A DNA stretch of 64,000 nucleotides. Origin: Rugamonas rivuli. GTDB taxonomy: Bacteria; Pseudomonadota; Gammaproteobacteria; Burkholderiales; Burkholderiaceae_D. This document shows positions 11,807 to 19,808 of the stretch, piece by piece; the first letter of the stretch is position 1, and the number at the start of each line of letters is the position of its first letter. The position numbers and the translations under genes were made by a program. The notes below the pieces were generated by a model. It searched no databases. It saw nothing but the letters and a program-made list of their open reading frames with translations, and had not been told where the DNA came from. The DNA lies in NCBI RefSeq assembly GCF_009380165.1, contig NZ_WHUF01000005.1, positions 323,248 to 387,247 of the forward strand. Direction: 5' to 3'.

Positions 11807-12316
11807 ATGACCACTTTTTCCATGTATTCCGCTTCCATTCCAGTGTTCAAGCAGATCCTGAACAGCCTGCTGGTCATCCTCGACAAGGCCGAGACGCACG
11901 CGGCCGAGAAGAAAATCGAACCTAACGCGCTGCTTCAGTTCCGCCTGTTCCCGGACATGCTGCCGTTCACCCGCCAGATCCAGATCGCCTGCGACTTCTC
12001 GAAAGGCGCGGCAGCCCGCCTGGGCGGCCTGGAAGTGCCGTCGTACGAAGACACCGAAACCAGCTTCGCCGACCTGAAGGCCCGCATCGTCAAGACCCTG
12101 GCCTACATCGACAGCGTGCCGGCCAGCGCCATCGAAGGCAGCGAAACGCGCGAGATCACCACCGGCAGCGGCGAGAAGACCAAGCACTTCACCGGCCAGA
12201 CCTATCTGTTCCACTACGCGCTGCCGCACTTCTTCTTCCACGCCACCACGGCTTACGACATCCTGCGCCACAACGGCCTGGACATCGGCAAGAAGAACTT
12301 CATCGGCACGTATTGA
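11807..12316 (+). CDS. DUF1993 family protein
   Basis: A 169-residue cytoplasmic protein matching DUF1993 along its length: N-terminal helix with PVFKQILNSLLVILDKAE, central FPDMLPFTRQIQIACDF, and C-terminal HFFFHATTAYDILRHNGL. The family is a DinB-like four-helix bundle; no biochemical function is established. The start at 11807 follows GAGG with proper spacing, and the upstream in-frame extension has no protein-like character. Expressed as a single gene; a REP-like doublet begins 10 bp after its stop. Confidence 0.88.
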   Translation: MTTFSMYSASIPVFKQILNSLLVILDKAETHAAEKKIEPNALLQFRLFPDMLPFTRQIQIACDFSKGAAARLGGLEVPSYEDTETSFADLKARIVKTLAYIDSVPASAIEGSETREITTGSGEKTKHFTGQTYLFHYALPHFFFHATTAYDILRHNGLDIGKKNFIGTY

Positions 12317-12325
12317 TCCACCCAC

Positions 12326-12435
12326 GTCATTCCCGCGCAGGCGGGAATCCATACTGAGCGTGCGCTAGCAACGCTCTTGACTCAGCATGGAGGGAATCCA
12401 GGCAGTGCCTGGATTCCCGCTTTCGCGGGAACGAC
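12326..12435. repeat. REP-like palindromic doublet (MITE-like)
   Basis: Two 26-base units lie at 12326-12351 and 12410-12435 in inverted orientation, matching at about 23 of 26 positions; each is itself a hairpin with arms TTCCCGC/GCGGGAA. The spacer holds two further stems, GAGCGT/ACGCTC and CCAGGCA/TGCCTGG. Such short structured doublets are typical of REP/BIME elements mobilised by TnpA-REP transposases. None of those is in the window. Its right end touches the stop codon of the DUF1289 gene. Confidence 0.75.
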
Positions 12436-12626
12436 TACGTATTCCGGCGCGGGTAGCCCTGCGCCAGGATGCGCTGCCACACCAGCTCTTTCTGCTCGGC
12501 GCTCATGGATACCCAGTGCGCCACCTCCACCACCGAGCGGCCGCAGCCGCGACAGATCTCGTCGAAGGTGGTGGAGCAGACCGCCACGCAGGGCGTGTCC
12601 GGCCGTACCGGCAAATCGCCCATCAT
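12435..12626 (-). CDS. DUF1289 family small cysteine-rich protein
   Basis: A 63-residue protein with the DUF1289 signature: CVAVCSTTFDEICRGCGRS near the N-terminus, where four Cys residues could bind a metal or cluster, followed by W and a helical tail. Function is not established. It overlaps the DUF1415 gene by four bases (ATGA at 12623-12626), so the two are translationally coupled. The stop codon at 12435-12437 abuts the REP-like doublet, so the last codons may have been shaped by insertion of that element. MGDLPVRP one codon later is an alternative start. Confidence 0.85.
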   Translation of the reverse strand: MMGDLPVRPDTPCVAVCSTTFDEICRGCGRSVVEVAHWVSMSAEQKELVWQRILAQGYPRRNT

Positions 12627-13180
12627 TTCACCTGCAACAGCTTGTCCCAGGCGTCGTGGCCCAGCGCGCGCAGCGTCTCGATGTTCTTTTCGAAGATGTC
12701 GCCCGCTTCCGGGAAAGCTTCCACCGCGCGCTCCACGCTATCCTCGCGCAGCAGGTGCAGCGTCGGATACGGCGAGCGGTTGGTGTAGTTTTCGATATCG
12801 TTCTTGTGGGTGTCGGCGAACTGGTAGTCCGGGTGGAAGCTGGCCACCTGCAGGATGCCGTCCAGCTCCATCTCTTCCAGCGCGGCGTCGGCCACGTCGA
12901 GGAACTCGTTGTAGTCCTCGAAGTCCGCCAGCACGTTCGGATGCATGATCATCGTCGTGTCGACTTTTTCCGGATCGGCTTCGGCCAGGTACTCCAGCTC
13001 TTCCATCAGCTTTTCCAGCAGCGCTTCCGGCGTGTCGGCTTCGCAGACCACGTAGCGGATCTGCTTCTTCACATGCACGGCCTTGGCAAACGGACACAGG
13101 TTCAGGCCGATGACGGCCTTCTCCACCCAGTTGACGGTCTCGGCGATGACGGCGTCGTGATCGATGGCGGGGCTACTCAT
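12623..13180 (-). CDS. DUF1415 family protein
   Basis: A 185-residue protein that matches DUF1415 by its N-terminal WVEKAVIGLNLCPFAKAV, the central TTMIMHPNVLADFEDYNEFLD, and the C-terminal FHPDYQFADTHKNDIENYTNRSPYPTLHLLRE. These are highly conserved in beta- and gammaproteobacteria, but the function is unknown; the conserved Cys, His and Asp residues could form an active site. It is the first gene of a two-gene unit with DUF1289. It is divergent from mltD across a 226-bp gap. Confidence 0.9.
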   Translation of the reverse strand: MSSPAIDHDAVIAETVNWVEKAVIGLNLCPFAKAVHVKKQIRYVVCEADTPEALLEKLMEELEYLAEADPEKVDTTMIMHPNVLADFEDYNEFLDVADAALEEMELDGILQVASFHPDYQFADTHKNDIENYTNRSPYPTLHLLREDSVERAVEAFPEAGDIFEKNIETLRALGHDAWDKLLQVK

Positions 13181-13324
13181 AATTCAATTCCTTGGTGACT
13201 GCTCAAAAACAGAATTGTACGCACTCTTTGCGGGAACTCATACTTCAGCCATTTTGCAGCGATCTCCGGCTTATTTACGTAGAACTATTGTGTAAAAGAA
13301 TTAGTCATCCGCCTGACATATTTC

Positions 13325-13353
13325 TTGACTCCACCGGGGGACCTTCGTACACT
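13325..13353 (+). promoter_or_regulatory. Candidate sigma-70 promoter of mltD
   Basis: TTGACT at 13325-13330 and TACACT at 13348-13353 are separated by 17 bases, close to the consensus. The predicted start of transcription lies about 45 bases before the mltD ATG at 13407. Confidence 0.5.
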
Positions 13354-13406
13354 CCACGTTTATTCATAGTCCGTCCGATGTTACTCGTCGGCAACAATGG
13401 AAAACT

Positions 13407-14786
13407 ATGCAAGCACGAATTCCCAAATCCGCGGCCTTGGCCACCTTGCTGGCGCTGATGGCGCCGGCGATCAGCCAGGCCCACGATGAAGCGCCGGGCC
13501 TGCCGCCGGCGACGCTGCCGCTGTCCGCCCTGCCCAAATCCCCCGCCCTCGATGTCTCCTCCCTGAAAGTCAACAAACCGGTCAAGCTGGCCGAGGATGA
13601 TGCTTTCCGCGAAAAAGACGTCTGGGGCCGCATCCGCAGCGGCTACGCCATTCCGGATATTAATAACGACCTGGTCGGCAAGCACGTCAACTGGTACGCC
13701 ACCCGTCCCGACTATATCGCCCGCACCACGGCGCGCGCCTCGCGCTACCTGTTCCACGTCGTCACCGAGCTGGAAAAGCGCGGCATGCCGACCGAGCTGG
13801 CGCTGCTGCCCTTCATCGAATCCGCGTTCAACCCGCAAGCCCTGTCCAGCGCCAACGCCGCCGGCATGTGGCAGTTCGTGCCCGGCACCGGCCGCGACTA
13901 CAACCTCAAGCAGGACGCCTTCAAGGACGAGCGCCGCGGCGTGCTGGCCTCGACCGACGCCGCGCTGAGCTATCTGCAGCGCCTGTACGACATGTTCGGC
14001 GACTGGCAGCTGGCGCTGGCCGCCTACAACTGGGGCGAAGGCTCGGTGCAGAAAGCCATCAAGCGCAACCAGGCCGCCGGCAAGCCGACCGACTTCGAGA
14101 GCCTGGCCGAACTGATGCCGGCCGAAACCCGCAACTACGTGCCCAAGCTGCAGGCGGTGAAGAACATCATCGCCAATCCGGCCCAGTACGGCCTGAACCT
14201 GCCGGCCATCGACAACACGCCCTACTTCACCGCCGTCGACAAGACCAGCGACATCGACCTGACCATCGCGGCCCACCTGGCCGAGCTGTCGGTCGACGAG
14301 TTCAAGGCGCTGAACCCGCAGTTCAAGCGCCCGGTCATCACCGGCGACGAGCAGACCAAGATCCTGCTGCCCAAGGAAAACGCCGACAAGTTCCACCTGA
14401 ACCTGGCGCAATGGGGCAAGGACTTGTCGACCTGGACCACGCACAAGATCACCACCGCCCGCGAAAGCATCGGCACGCTGGCCTCGCGCTTCCACACCAC
14501 GCCCGAGGTGATCCGCCAGGCCAACAACATCCCGCAGAAATCGCTGCTCAAGGCCGGCTCGACCATCCTGGTGCCGAAGATCTCGACCTCGGCCAGCGTG
14601 GACATCTCGCCTGAAGTGGAACGCAACGCCACCGTCGCCTTCGAGGCCGAGCGCGAGCGCACCACCAGCAAGGCCGGCTACAAACTGGCCAAGGGCGGCA
14701 AGGCTGCCAAATCCAGCCCGGTAGCGCTGGTCAAGGCGCGCGTGTCGCACGACGCCGCCAAAGGCAAATCCCGCCGCAAGAACTAG
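13407..14786 (+). CDS. mltD: Membrane-bound lytic murein transglycosylase D
   Basis: The 459-residue protein has a signal peptide (residues 1-25), an SLT domain (about 95-230) and one clear LysM domain (about 345-390, with TTARESIGTLASRFHTTPEV). The catalytic Glu is E138 in LLPFIESAFNPQA, followed by AAGMWQFVPGTGRDY and ALAAYNWGEG, typical of family 1D transglycosylases. These enzymes cleave the glycan strand of peptidoglycan to 1,6-anhydromuropeptides. E. coli MltD has a lipobox and two LysM repeats; here no lipobox Cys is seen and a second LysM (about 260-310) is degenerate. The tail is Lys/Arg-rich. The gene is monocistronic. Confidence 0.92.
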   Translation: MQARIPKSAALATLLALMAPAISQAHDEAPGLPPATLPLSALPKSPALDVSSLKVNKPVKLAEDDAFREKDVWGRIRSGYAIPDINNDLVGKHVNWYATRPDYIARTTARASRYLFHVVTELEKRGMPTELALLPFIESAFNPQALSSANAAGMWQFVPGTGRDYNLKQDAFKDERRGVLASTDAALSYLQRLYDMFGDWQLALAAYNWGEGSVQKAIKRNQAAGKPTDFESLAELMPAETRNYVPKLQAVKNIIANPAQYGLNLPAIDNTPYFTAVDKTSDIDLTIAAHLAELSVDEFKALNPQFKRPVITGDEQTKILLPKENADKFHLNLAQWGKDLSTWTTHKITTARESIGTLASRFHTTPEVIRQANNIPQKSLLKAGSTILVPKISTSASVDISPEVERNATVAFEAERERTTSKAGYKLAKGGKAAKSSPVALVKARVSHDAAKGKSRRKN

Positions 14787-14992
14787 CATTAAAGCCCGTC
14801 CGGCCCCGGTTCCAGCGCGTGGCGCGTGAGCCGGGGGCGCGATCAAAGGTTGCAGTCGCGGCCCACTCGCCCTACAATCTTGGTCTTGCAGCGGCCGGCA
14901 ACGGGCCTCTCACATCAATAACAACCCCACTGACGTCGCCAGCCAGCCTGCCAAAAGGCAAGCCAGGGCGCGCAGTTGCAATCGGAGTCACT

Positions 14993-15784
14993 ATGGCGTT
15001 CTTGCAAGGCAAAAAAATCCTCATCACTGGTTTGCTGTCGAACCGTTCCATCGCATACGGTATCGCCAAGGCTTGCCATCGCGAAGGCGCCGAACTGGCG
15101 TTCACCTACGTCGGCGAACGCTTCAAGGACCGCATCACTGAATTCGCCGCCGAATTCGGCAGCAACCTGGTGTACGACTGCGACGTCGGCAGCGACGAGC
15201 AGATCGCCGCCCTGTTCGCCGACCTGGGCAAGAGCTGGTCGCAGCTGGACGGCCTGGTGCACGCGATCGGCTTCGCGCCGCGCGAAGCGATCGCCGGCGA
15301 ATTCCTGGACGGCCTGACCCGCGAGAACTTCCGCATCGCCCACGACATCTCGGCCTACAGCTTCCCGGCGATGGCCAAGGCCGCGCTGCCGCTGCTCAAA
15401 GACGGCTCGTCGCTGCTGACCCTGTCCTACCTGGGCGCGGTGCGTGCCATCCCTTACTACAACACCATGGGCCTGGCCAAGGCATCGCTGGAAGCGTCGG
15501 TACGCTACCTGGCCGAGAACCTGGGCAAGCTGGGCATCCGCGCCAACGGCATTTCGGCCGGCCCGATCAAGACCCTGGCCGCGTCCGGCATCAAGGACTT
15601 CGGCAAGCTGCTGGGCTTTGCCTCGTCGCACGCCCCGCTGCGCCGCAACGTGACGATTGAAGAAGTGGGCAACACCGCCGCCTTCATGCTGTCCGACCTG
15701 GCTTCCGGCATCACCGGCGAGATCACCTACGTCGACGGCGGCTTCTCGCACGTCATGGGCCTGAACGCGGAAGACTACACCTGA
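14993..15784 (+). CDS. fabI: Enoyl-[acyl-carrier-protein] reductase (NADH) FabI
   Basis: This 263-residue SDR-fold enzyme reduces trans-2-enoyl-ACP in fatty acid elongation. It has the FabI-type nucleotide motif GLLSNRSIAYGIA, the active-site pattern YYNTMGLAKASLEAS (Tyr-x6-Lys), and the C-terminal GITGEITYVDGGF. The start at 14993 follows GGAGT with good spacing; the in-frame stretch from 14819 reads as untranslated leader. Length and motifs match classical triclosan-sensitive FabI. It is expressed alone and ends in a strong terminator at 15811. Confidence 0.96.
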   Translation: MAFLQGKKILITGLLSNRSIAYGIAKACHREGAELAFTYVGERFKDRITEFAAEFGSNLVYDCDVGSDEQIAALFADLGKSWSQLDGLVHAIGFAPREAIAGEFLDGLTRENFRIAHDISAYSFPAMAKAALPLLKDGSSLLTLSYLGAVRAIPYYNTMGLAKASLEASVRYLAENLGKLGIRANGISAGPIKTLAASGIKDFGKLLGFASSHAPLRRNVTIEEVGNTAAFMLSDLASGITGEITYVDGGFSHVMGLNAEDYT

Positions 15785-15810
15785 TCCGCTGACGCCCAGA
15801 CCAAACAAAA

Positions 15811-15834
15811 CGCCCTGCATGCAGGGCGTTTTTT
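15811..15834 (+). terminator. Rho-independent terminator of fabI
   Basis: The perfect stem CGCCCTGCA/TGCAGGGCG is followed by a run of six T residues, starting 26 bases after the fabI stop. It may also serve the converging PEP-CTERM gene. Confidence 0.85.
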
Positions 15835-15849
15835 ATTGGCGATGCCGAG

Positions 15850-16503
15850 TTAGCCGCGGCGACGGCGCAGCCAGGCGCCCATGCCCAGCAGGCCCGCGCC
15901 CAGCATCAGTGCCGACGAAGGTTCCGGCACGGCCGTCACGCTGACGTTGTCCAGCCCGATGTACCACACGGCCTTGCCACCGCCGAAGGACACGTCGGTG
16001 GTCGCACCGCTGGCCACGAAGGTCATCGTCACATGCTCCCACGAGCTGGCCTGGTTGTTGACCGTGGTCCAGACCTGCTGCCCCACCACACTGCCGGCCG
16101 TGACGAACAGGCTGTCGTTGATGCCGTAGTTGTAGTTGATCGAATTGCCGATGTCGAAGCTGAGCACGTAGGTCGCGCCCGCCGTGGTCGCGATGGTCTG
16201 CTTGACGCCGGCGCCGGTCGAGTTATTGTCGTGCCAGCCGGTCAGGTCGAGGAAGTTATTGCCGTCCGACGCGTTGAGCGAATACGGATTGCCCAGGCCG
16301 ATCCAGGCGATGTCGCTGCCGCCGATGACGGTCCAGCCGGCCAGCGTGGAGCTGTCGCCGCTGAGCAGCTGCTGCGAGCCTGCATCGCTGTGATTCGGAA
16401 CGATGGTGCCGGCCTCGAAGCTGCCGTTGGTGATCAATTCGGTCGCGCCCGCATGCGCAGCCATCGCCAGCGCAACGGCCAGCAGGGTCGATTTCAGTTT
16501 CAT
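15850..16503 (-). CDS. PEP-CTERM sorting-signal exported protein
   Basis: This 217-residue protein starts with a signal peptide (MKLKSTLLAVALAMAAHAGA) and the mature N-terminus ELITNGSFEAG, seen in beta-sandwich extracellular proteins. The C-terminus is a textbook PEP-CTERM tripartite signal: VPEPSS, a hydrophobic helix, then WLRRRRG. Proteins of this class are processed by exosortase (EpsH/XrtA), often linked to exopolysaccharide export; no exosortase gene is in the window. The middle is Asn/Ser/Thr/Gly-rich and probably a carbohydrate-binding or matrix domain. Transcribed alone toward the fabI terminator. Confidence 0.9.
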   Translation of the reverse strand: MKLKSTLLAVALAMAAHAGATELITNGSFEAGTIVPNHSDAGSQQLLSGDSSTLAGWTVIGGSDIAWIGLGNPYSLNASDGNNFLDLTGWHDNNSTGAGVKQTIATTAGATYVLSFDIGNSINYNYGINDSLFVTAGSVVGQQVWTTVNNQASSWEHVTMTFVASGATTDVSFGGGKAVWYIGLDNVSVTAVPEPSSALMLGAGLLGMGAWLRRRRG

Positions 16504-16703
16504 TGTTTATCCCGTGAGTTATAAGTAGCAATGTGCGAGTACCAACCACAGCAGTATAAATTGTAGTTTTTATATCATCAAGCGCGACGTGCCGAACCGT
16601 GCAGACGCATGCGCACTACCGTTTTGCAAGCCGGGCGGTCATGCCGGGGGGATCTGTGGCGGCCAGCCCCGGCTGCGGCACTGCACAATAGAAAGGGTTT
16701 GAC

Positions 16704-16732
16704 CTATACAGCGAAGGCCAACTGCTGTATAG
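16704..16732. promoter_or_regulatory. 9-bp inverted repeat in the helicase upstream region
   Basis: CTATACAGC (16704-16712) and GCTGTATAG (16724-16732) form a perfect dyad with an 11-base spacer. The right arm continues into TATAGT (16728-16733), a possible -10 box, with TTGACC at 16699-16704, although 23 bases between them is too long for a normal sigma-70 promoter. The dyad could be an operator or an RNA stem. Confidence 0.5.
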
Positions 16733-17002
16733 TGTTGCCTGTGCGCTGCAATGAGCGCGCTGCAACAAAAGCAGCGCCGATTGTTCAGCCAAGTATTACT
16801 AGCAGCTTCGCAAGCCTTAGCGCATCACCCTGATGTCGCTATTAAAGCCCTCCCGCCTTTGGTGTCGCACCTGACACCGTCCCGGCGCAAAGCTTTTGTG
16901 CCGAAATTTCTTTCGATTTTGATTGAGTCATTTCGTTTTGGTAGGCGTAGCTATTTCGCGTTCAGCTTTTGCATGAACGCCGGTTTTTTACGAAAGAACA
17001 GC
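16733..17002 (+). other. Long untranslated leader of the DEAD-box helicase gene
   Basis: About 270 bases lie between the putative promoter and the helicase ATG. The stretch is open in the helicase frame from 16751, but its translation (basic, Ser/Phe-rich) has no resemblance to helicase N-termini. Pyrimidine-rich and T-rich segments (for example around 16900-16975) and a weak start region suggest a structured leader. Long leaders are common on cold-inducible helicase mRNAs, so temperature or autoregulatory control is plausible. Confidence 0.4.
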
Positions 17003-18406
17003 ATGACATTTGAAGCACTTGGTCTCAACACGTCCATCATTAAAGCCCTGACCGACGCCGGCTACACCGCGCCGACTCCAGTACAGCAGCAGGCCATCCC
17101 TGCCGCTATCGCAGGCAAGGACTTGTTGGTTTCCTCGCAAACCGGTTCCGGCAAGACTGCAGCGTTCATGCTGCCGTCGCTGCACCGTTTGTCCGAGATC
17201 GACCCGGCAGCCGCCGGCAAGACTCCGAATCAAGAAATGCAAGCCGCCCGTGCCCGTGGCGAGCGCCCACGTTTCAAAGCTGCACAGCCAAAAATGCTGG
17301 TGTTGACCCCGACCCGCGAACTGGCCCTGCAAGTAACCACCAATACCGACAAGTACAGCGTCAACCTGCGCCGCATCAAGGCCGTGTCGATCCTGGGCGG
17401 TATGCCATATCCAAAACAGATGCAACTGCTGGCCAAGAATCCTGAGATTCTGGTGGCAACCCCAGGCCGTCTGATCGACCACATGGAATCGGGCAAGATC
17501 GACTTCTCGCAACTGGAAATCCTGGTGCTGGACGAAGCCGACCGCATGCTGGACATGGGTTTCATCGACGACATCGAGAAGATCGTCGAAGCGACTCCAT
17601 CGACCCGCCAGACCATGCTGTTCTCGGCCACGCTGGACGGCGTGGTTGGCAACATGGCCCGCCGCATCACCAAAGAGCCGCAGATCATCCAGATCGTCAG
17701 CGCCGCCAACAAGCATGAGAACATCACCCAGCGCGTGCACTTCGTCGACGACCTGTCGCACAAGAACCGCCTGCTGGACCACCTGCTGCGCGACGACTCG
17801 CTGGACCAGGCTGTGGTCTTCACCGCCACCAAGCGTGACGCCGACACCATCGCCGACCGTCTGAACATCGCCGGCTTCTCGGCCGCCGCACTGCATGGCG
17901 ACATGCACCAGGGCGCCCGTAACCGCACGCTGGACAGCCTGCGTCGCGGCCAGGTCAAGATCCTGATCGCCACCGACGTCGCCGCTCGCGGTATCGACGT
18001 TCCGACCATCACCCACGTATTCAACTACGACCTGCCGAAGTTCCCTGAAGACTACGTGCACCGCATCGGCCGTACCGGCCGTGCCGGCCGCAACGGTCTG
18101 GCGATCTCGCTGGTGAACCACGCTGAAGGCATGAACGTCAAGCGCATCGAGCGCTTCACCAAGCAACTGATTCCGGTCAACGTCATCGAAGGCTACGAGC
18201 CTAAGAAGACCGCGTCGGCATCGCGTTCGTCGCCACGTCCAGGCGGCTGGAAGCCGGGCGACAACCGTGGTGGCGCCAAGCCATCGGGCCAGCGCACGTT
18301 CAGCAAGCCAGGCGCACCGCGCAAGGAAGGCAGCACCGGCGGCGGCTACAAAGGCAGCAACCCACGCAGCACCGACGGCGCACGCCGCAGCTACGGCGAC
18401 CGTTAA
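17003..18406 (+). CDS. DEAD-box ATP-dependent RNA helicase, RhlE-like
   Basis: The 467-residue protein has two RecA domains with all DEAD-box motifs: Q-motif TPVQQQAIPAAI, Walker A SQTGSGKT, PTRELALQ, DEAD in VLDEADRMLDMGF, SAT, TDVAARGID and HRIGRTGRAG. The last 75 residues are basic and Gly/Ser/Pro-rich, an RNA-binding tail seen in RhlE-type helicases. They unwind short RNA duplexes in ribosome assembly and mRNA decay. An insert of about 25 residues between Walker A and motif Ia (GKTPNQEMQAARARGERPRFKAA) is larger than in E. coli RhlE. The start at 17003 is chosen by alignment of the Q-motif region. Synonymous codons are less G/C-ending than the neighbours, as in highly expressed genes. Confidence 0.93.
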   Translation: MTFEALGLNTSIIKALTDAGYTAPTPVQQQAIPAAIAGKDLLVSSQTGSGKTAAFMLPSLHRLSEIDPAAAGKTPNQEMQAARARGERPRFKAAQPKMLVLTPTRELALQVTTNTDKYSVNLRRIKAVSILGGMPYPKQMQLLAKNPEILVATPGRLIDHMESGKIDFSQLEILVLDEADRMLDMGFIDDIEKIVEATPSTRQTMLFSATLDGVVGNMARRITKEPQIIQIVSAANKHENITQRVHFVDDLSHKNRLLDHLLRDDSLDQAVVFTATKRDADTIADRLNIAGFSAAALHGDMHQGARNRTLDSLRRGQVKILIATDVAARGIDVPTITHVFNYDLPKFPEDYVHRIGRTGRAGRNGLAISLVNHAEGMNVKRIERFTKQLIPVNVIEGYEPKKTASASRSSPRPGGWKPGDNRGGAKPSGQRTFSKPGAPRKEGSTGGGYKGSNPRSTDGARRSYGDR

Positions 18407-18424
18407 TCGGTAGTCAGCTGAATT

Positions 18425-18485
18425 AAAAAGCCCCCGTCGGCCTGGACGCGATCAAGATCGCGGCCAGTGCCGGCGGGGGCTTTTT
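18425..18485 (+). terminator. Terminator of the helicase gene
   Basis: A long stem with outer arms AAAAAGCCCCCG and CGGGGGCTTTTT encloses an inner hairpin (CGCGATC/GATCGCG). It can act in both directions and ends the helicase transcript. Confidence 0.8.
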
Positions 18486-18659
18486 GCGTTGGGTGCGACG
18501 CGTTCCGAAAACTTGGTTAAACGTAGTAACCCAGACTGGGCTTGGTGGCCTCCTGCGATGAGCTAGAATCTTGTTTGGGTCGCTATCAGCCAGAAGCGGT
18601 AGCTGACTTCATCCACGGCACGTTACTAATTAACGGCAGCCCGGATTAGAGGAGAACAC

Positions 18660-19451
18660 ATGTCCATATTCGAAGTTACTATTCCGGGCACTTGGTTGAA
18701 CTATGAGGATCAAGAATGGACGTTTCGTATCAGCAACCTGCTTTTCCACTTACAGTCTCAATTTTTTGAAGCCAATGTAGCACTCAACCTATTTGTTCAA
18801 GCTTCGGCCATTAGTCAGATGCGTAGAGAGCCAGCAGATTGGTTGAAGAACAATCTGCGTCGCGCAGAAATAGCGGCCGAGGTGGAGCGCGAACTTGGTA
18901 CCGACAGGTTCTCAGCAGGAAAAAGGGCGGACGTTTCCTTTGAAACTGATGTTCGCTTCAAACGAGAGATGTGGTCAAAGGGGGAAATGCCTAACGAATT
19001 CAGGCACGCTAAGCCATTCATTTACGCACGGGCCTTTCTGTACGCGCTAGATGCATTTGACAAGTTCCTTGGAGTCTTGTCGCAAGAATCCGGCGTGCCG
19101 TCTGAGTTAGCATCCCTTCATGGGCAAGTAGCGACTAGGTTCCCCCAACTGCGGGCGGTTAGAAACAGTGCCCAACACCTAGAAGATCGTGTTCGTGGGC
19201 TTGGTGTGGGAAATAAAATGATGGATCTTAAGCCTATCGAGAACCAGCTCATTAGCACGCCAAATGGAGGCGCCCTTGTGTTGAACGCCCTCAATGGCTC
19301 GAAGTACGGGGCGACTATGGCTGATGGTCACTATGGAGAGGTTGACGTTTCTCCTGAATCAATGGAGCACCTGCAGGTAATCCTCCATGGTGTTCTTGAA
19401 CTCTTTCTTTGGGCTGGACCGAAAACTCATATGCCCAGTGCGCCAATATAA
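18660..19451 (+). CDS. Hypothetical protein in an AT-richer patch
   Basis: I do not recognise this 263-residue protein. It has no signal peptide or membrane segment and looks soluble and helical, with an N-terminal IPGTWLNYEDQEWTFRISNLL segment and a central RFPQLRAVRNSAQHLEDR segment. The last motif resembles HEPN-like and abortive-infection-type helical proteins where Arg-x4-6-His residues cluster, but that is only suggestive. AGGAGA lies just before the ATG. Base composition and codon choice (many A/T-ending codons) differ sharply from flanking genes, pointing to recent acquisition. No partner gene or mobile element is adjacent. Confidence 0.75.
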   Translation: MSIFEVTIPGTWLNYEDQEWTFRISNLLFHLQSQFFEANVALNLFVQASAISQMRREPADWLKNNLRRAEIAAEVERELGTDRFSAGKRADVSFETDVRFKREMWSKGEMPNEFRHAKPFIYARAFLYALDAFDKFLGVLSQESGVPSELASLHGQVATRFPQLRAVRNSAQHLEDRVRGLGVGNKMMDLKPIENQLISTPNGGALVLNALNGSKYGATMADGHYGEVDVSPESMEHLQVILHGVLELFLWAGPKTHMPSAPI

Positions 19452-19525
19452 ACCACCAGTATTTTCAACTCGACGCGAATGTCCGAAACGGGGTGCGAAT
19501 TCAACTGGCCGTCTAACTCAATGTG

Positions 19526-19780
19526 TCAGGTCAATATCCAGCAACCGTTACGCTGAATCTCAGCATGCATGGCGTCCGGCGCTAGGTCCAGATCTCCCGG
19601 CCAAGTAACGACGCCATTCACAACAGCCACTTGTTCAAACAATGCCTGATCTAGCAGATGGGCGAAGACTCCTCGAAACGCAGATGAGTTGAATCTAACG
19701 ACACCCTCGACTCCGTCTTGAAAACGCACCCAGAGCGTATGCTCACTCTGCGGCTTCACATCGACGACATCCCATTCCAT
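19526..19780 (-). CDS. DUF2442 family protein
   Basis: The 84-residue protein matches DUF2442: MEWDVVDVKPQSEHTLWVRFQDGVEGVVRF, then FNSSAFRGVFAHLLDQALFEQV and the ending TWPGDLDLAPDAMHAEIQ. Members are often encoded next to a DUF4160 protein and may form toxin-antitoxin-like pairs, but no DUF4160 gene is visible here, so it appears alone. GGAGAATG overlaps its ribosome-binding region. It lies 28 bp downstream of the MerR-like gene on the same strand, so a shared transcript is possible. Confidence 0.85.
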   Translation of the reverse strand: MEWDVVDVKPQSEHTLWVRFQDGVEGVVRFNSSAFRGVFAHLLDQALFEQVAVVNGVVTWPGDLDLAPDAMHAEIQRNGCWILT

Positions 19781-19808
19781 TTCATTCTCCCGTGGAGAAA
19801 AAGCCCAC

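Noticed and set aside
16699..16733. TTGACC/TATAGT as a standard sigma-70 promoter
   Set aside because: The spacing of 23 bases is outside the normal 16-19, so the elements are reported only as part of a dyad.
16751..17002. N-terminal extension of the DEAD-box helicase by 84 residues
   Set aside because: The sequence has no similarity to helicase N-termini and no good start signal; the family start fits 17003. Treated as leader.
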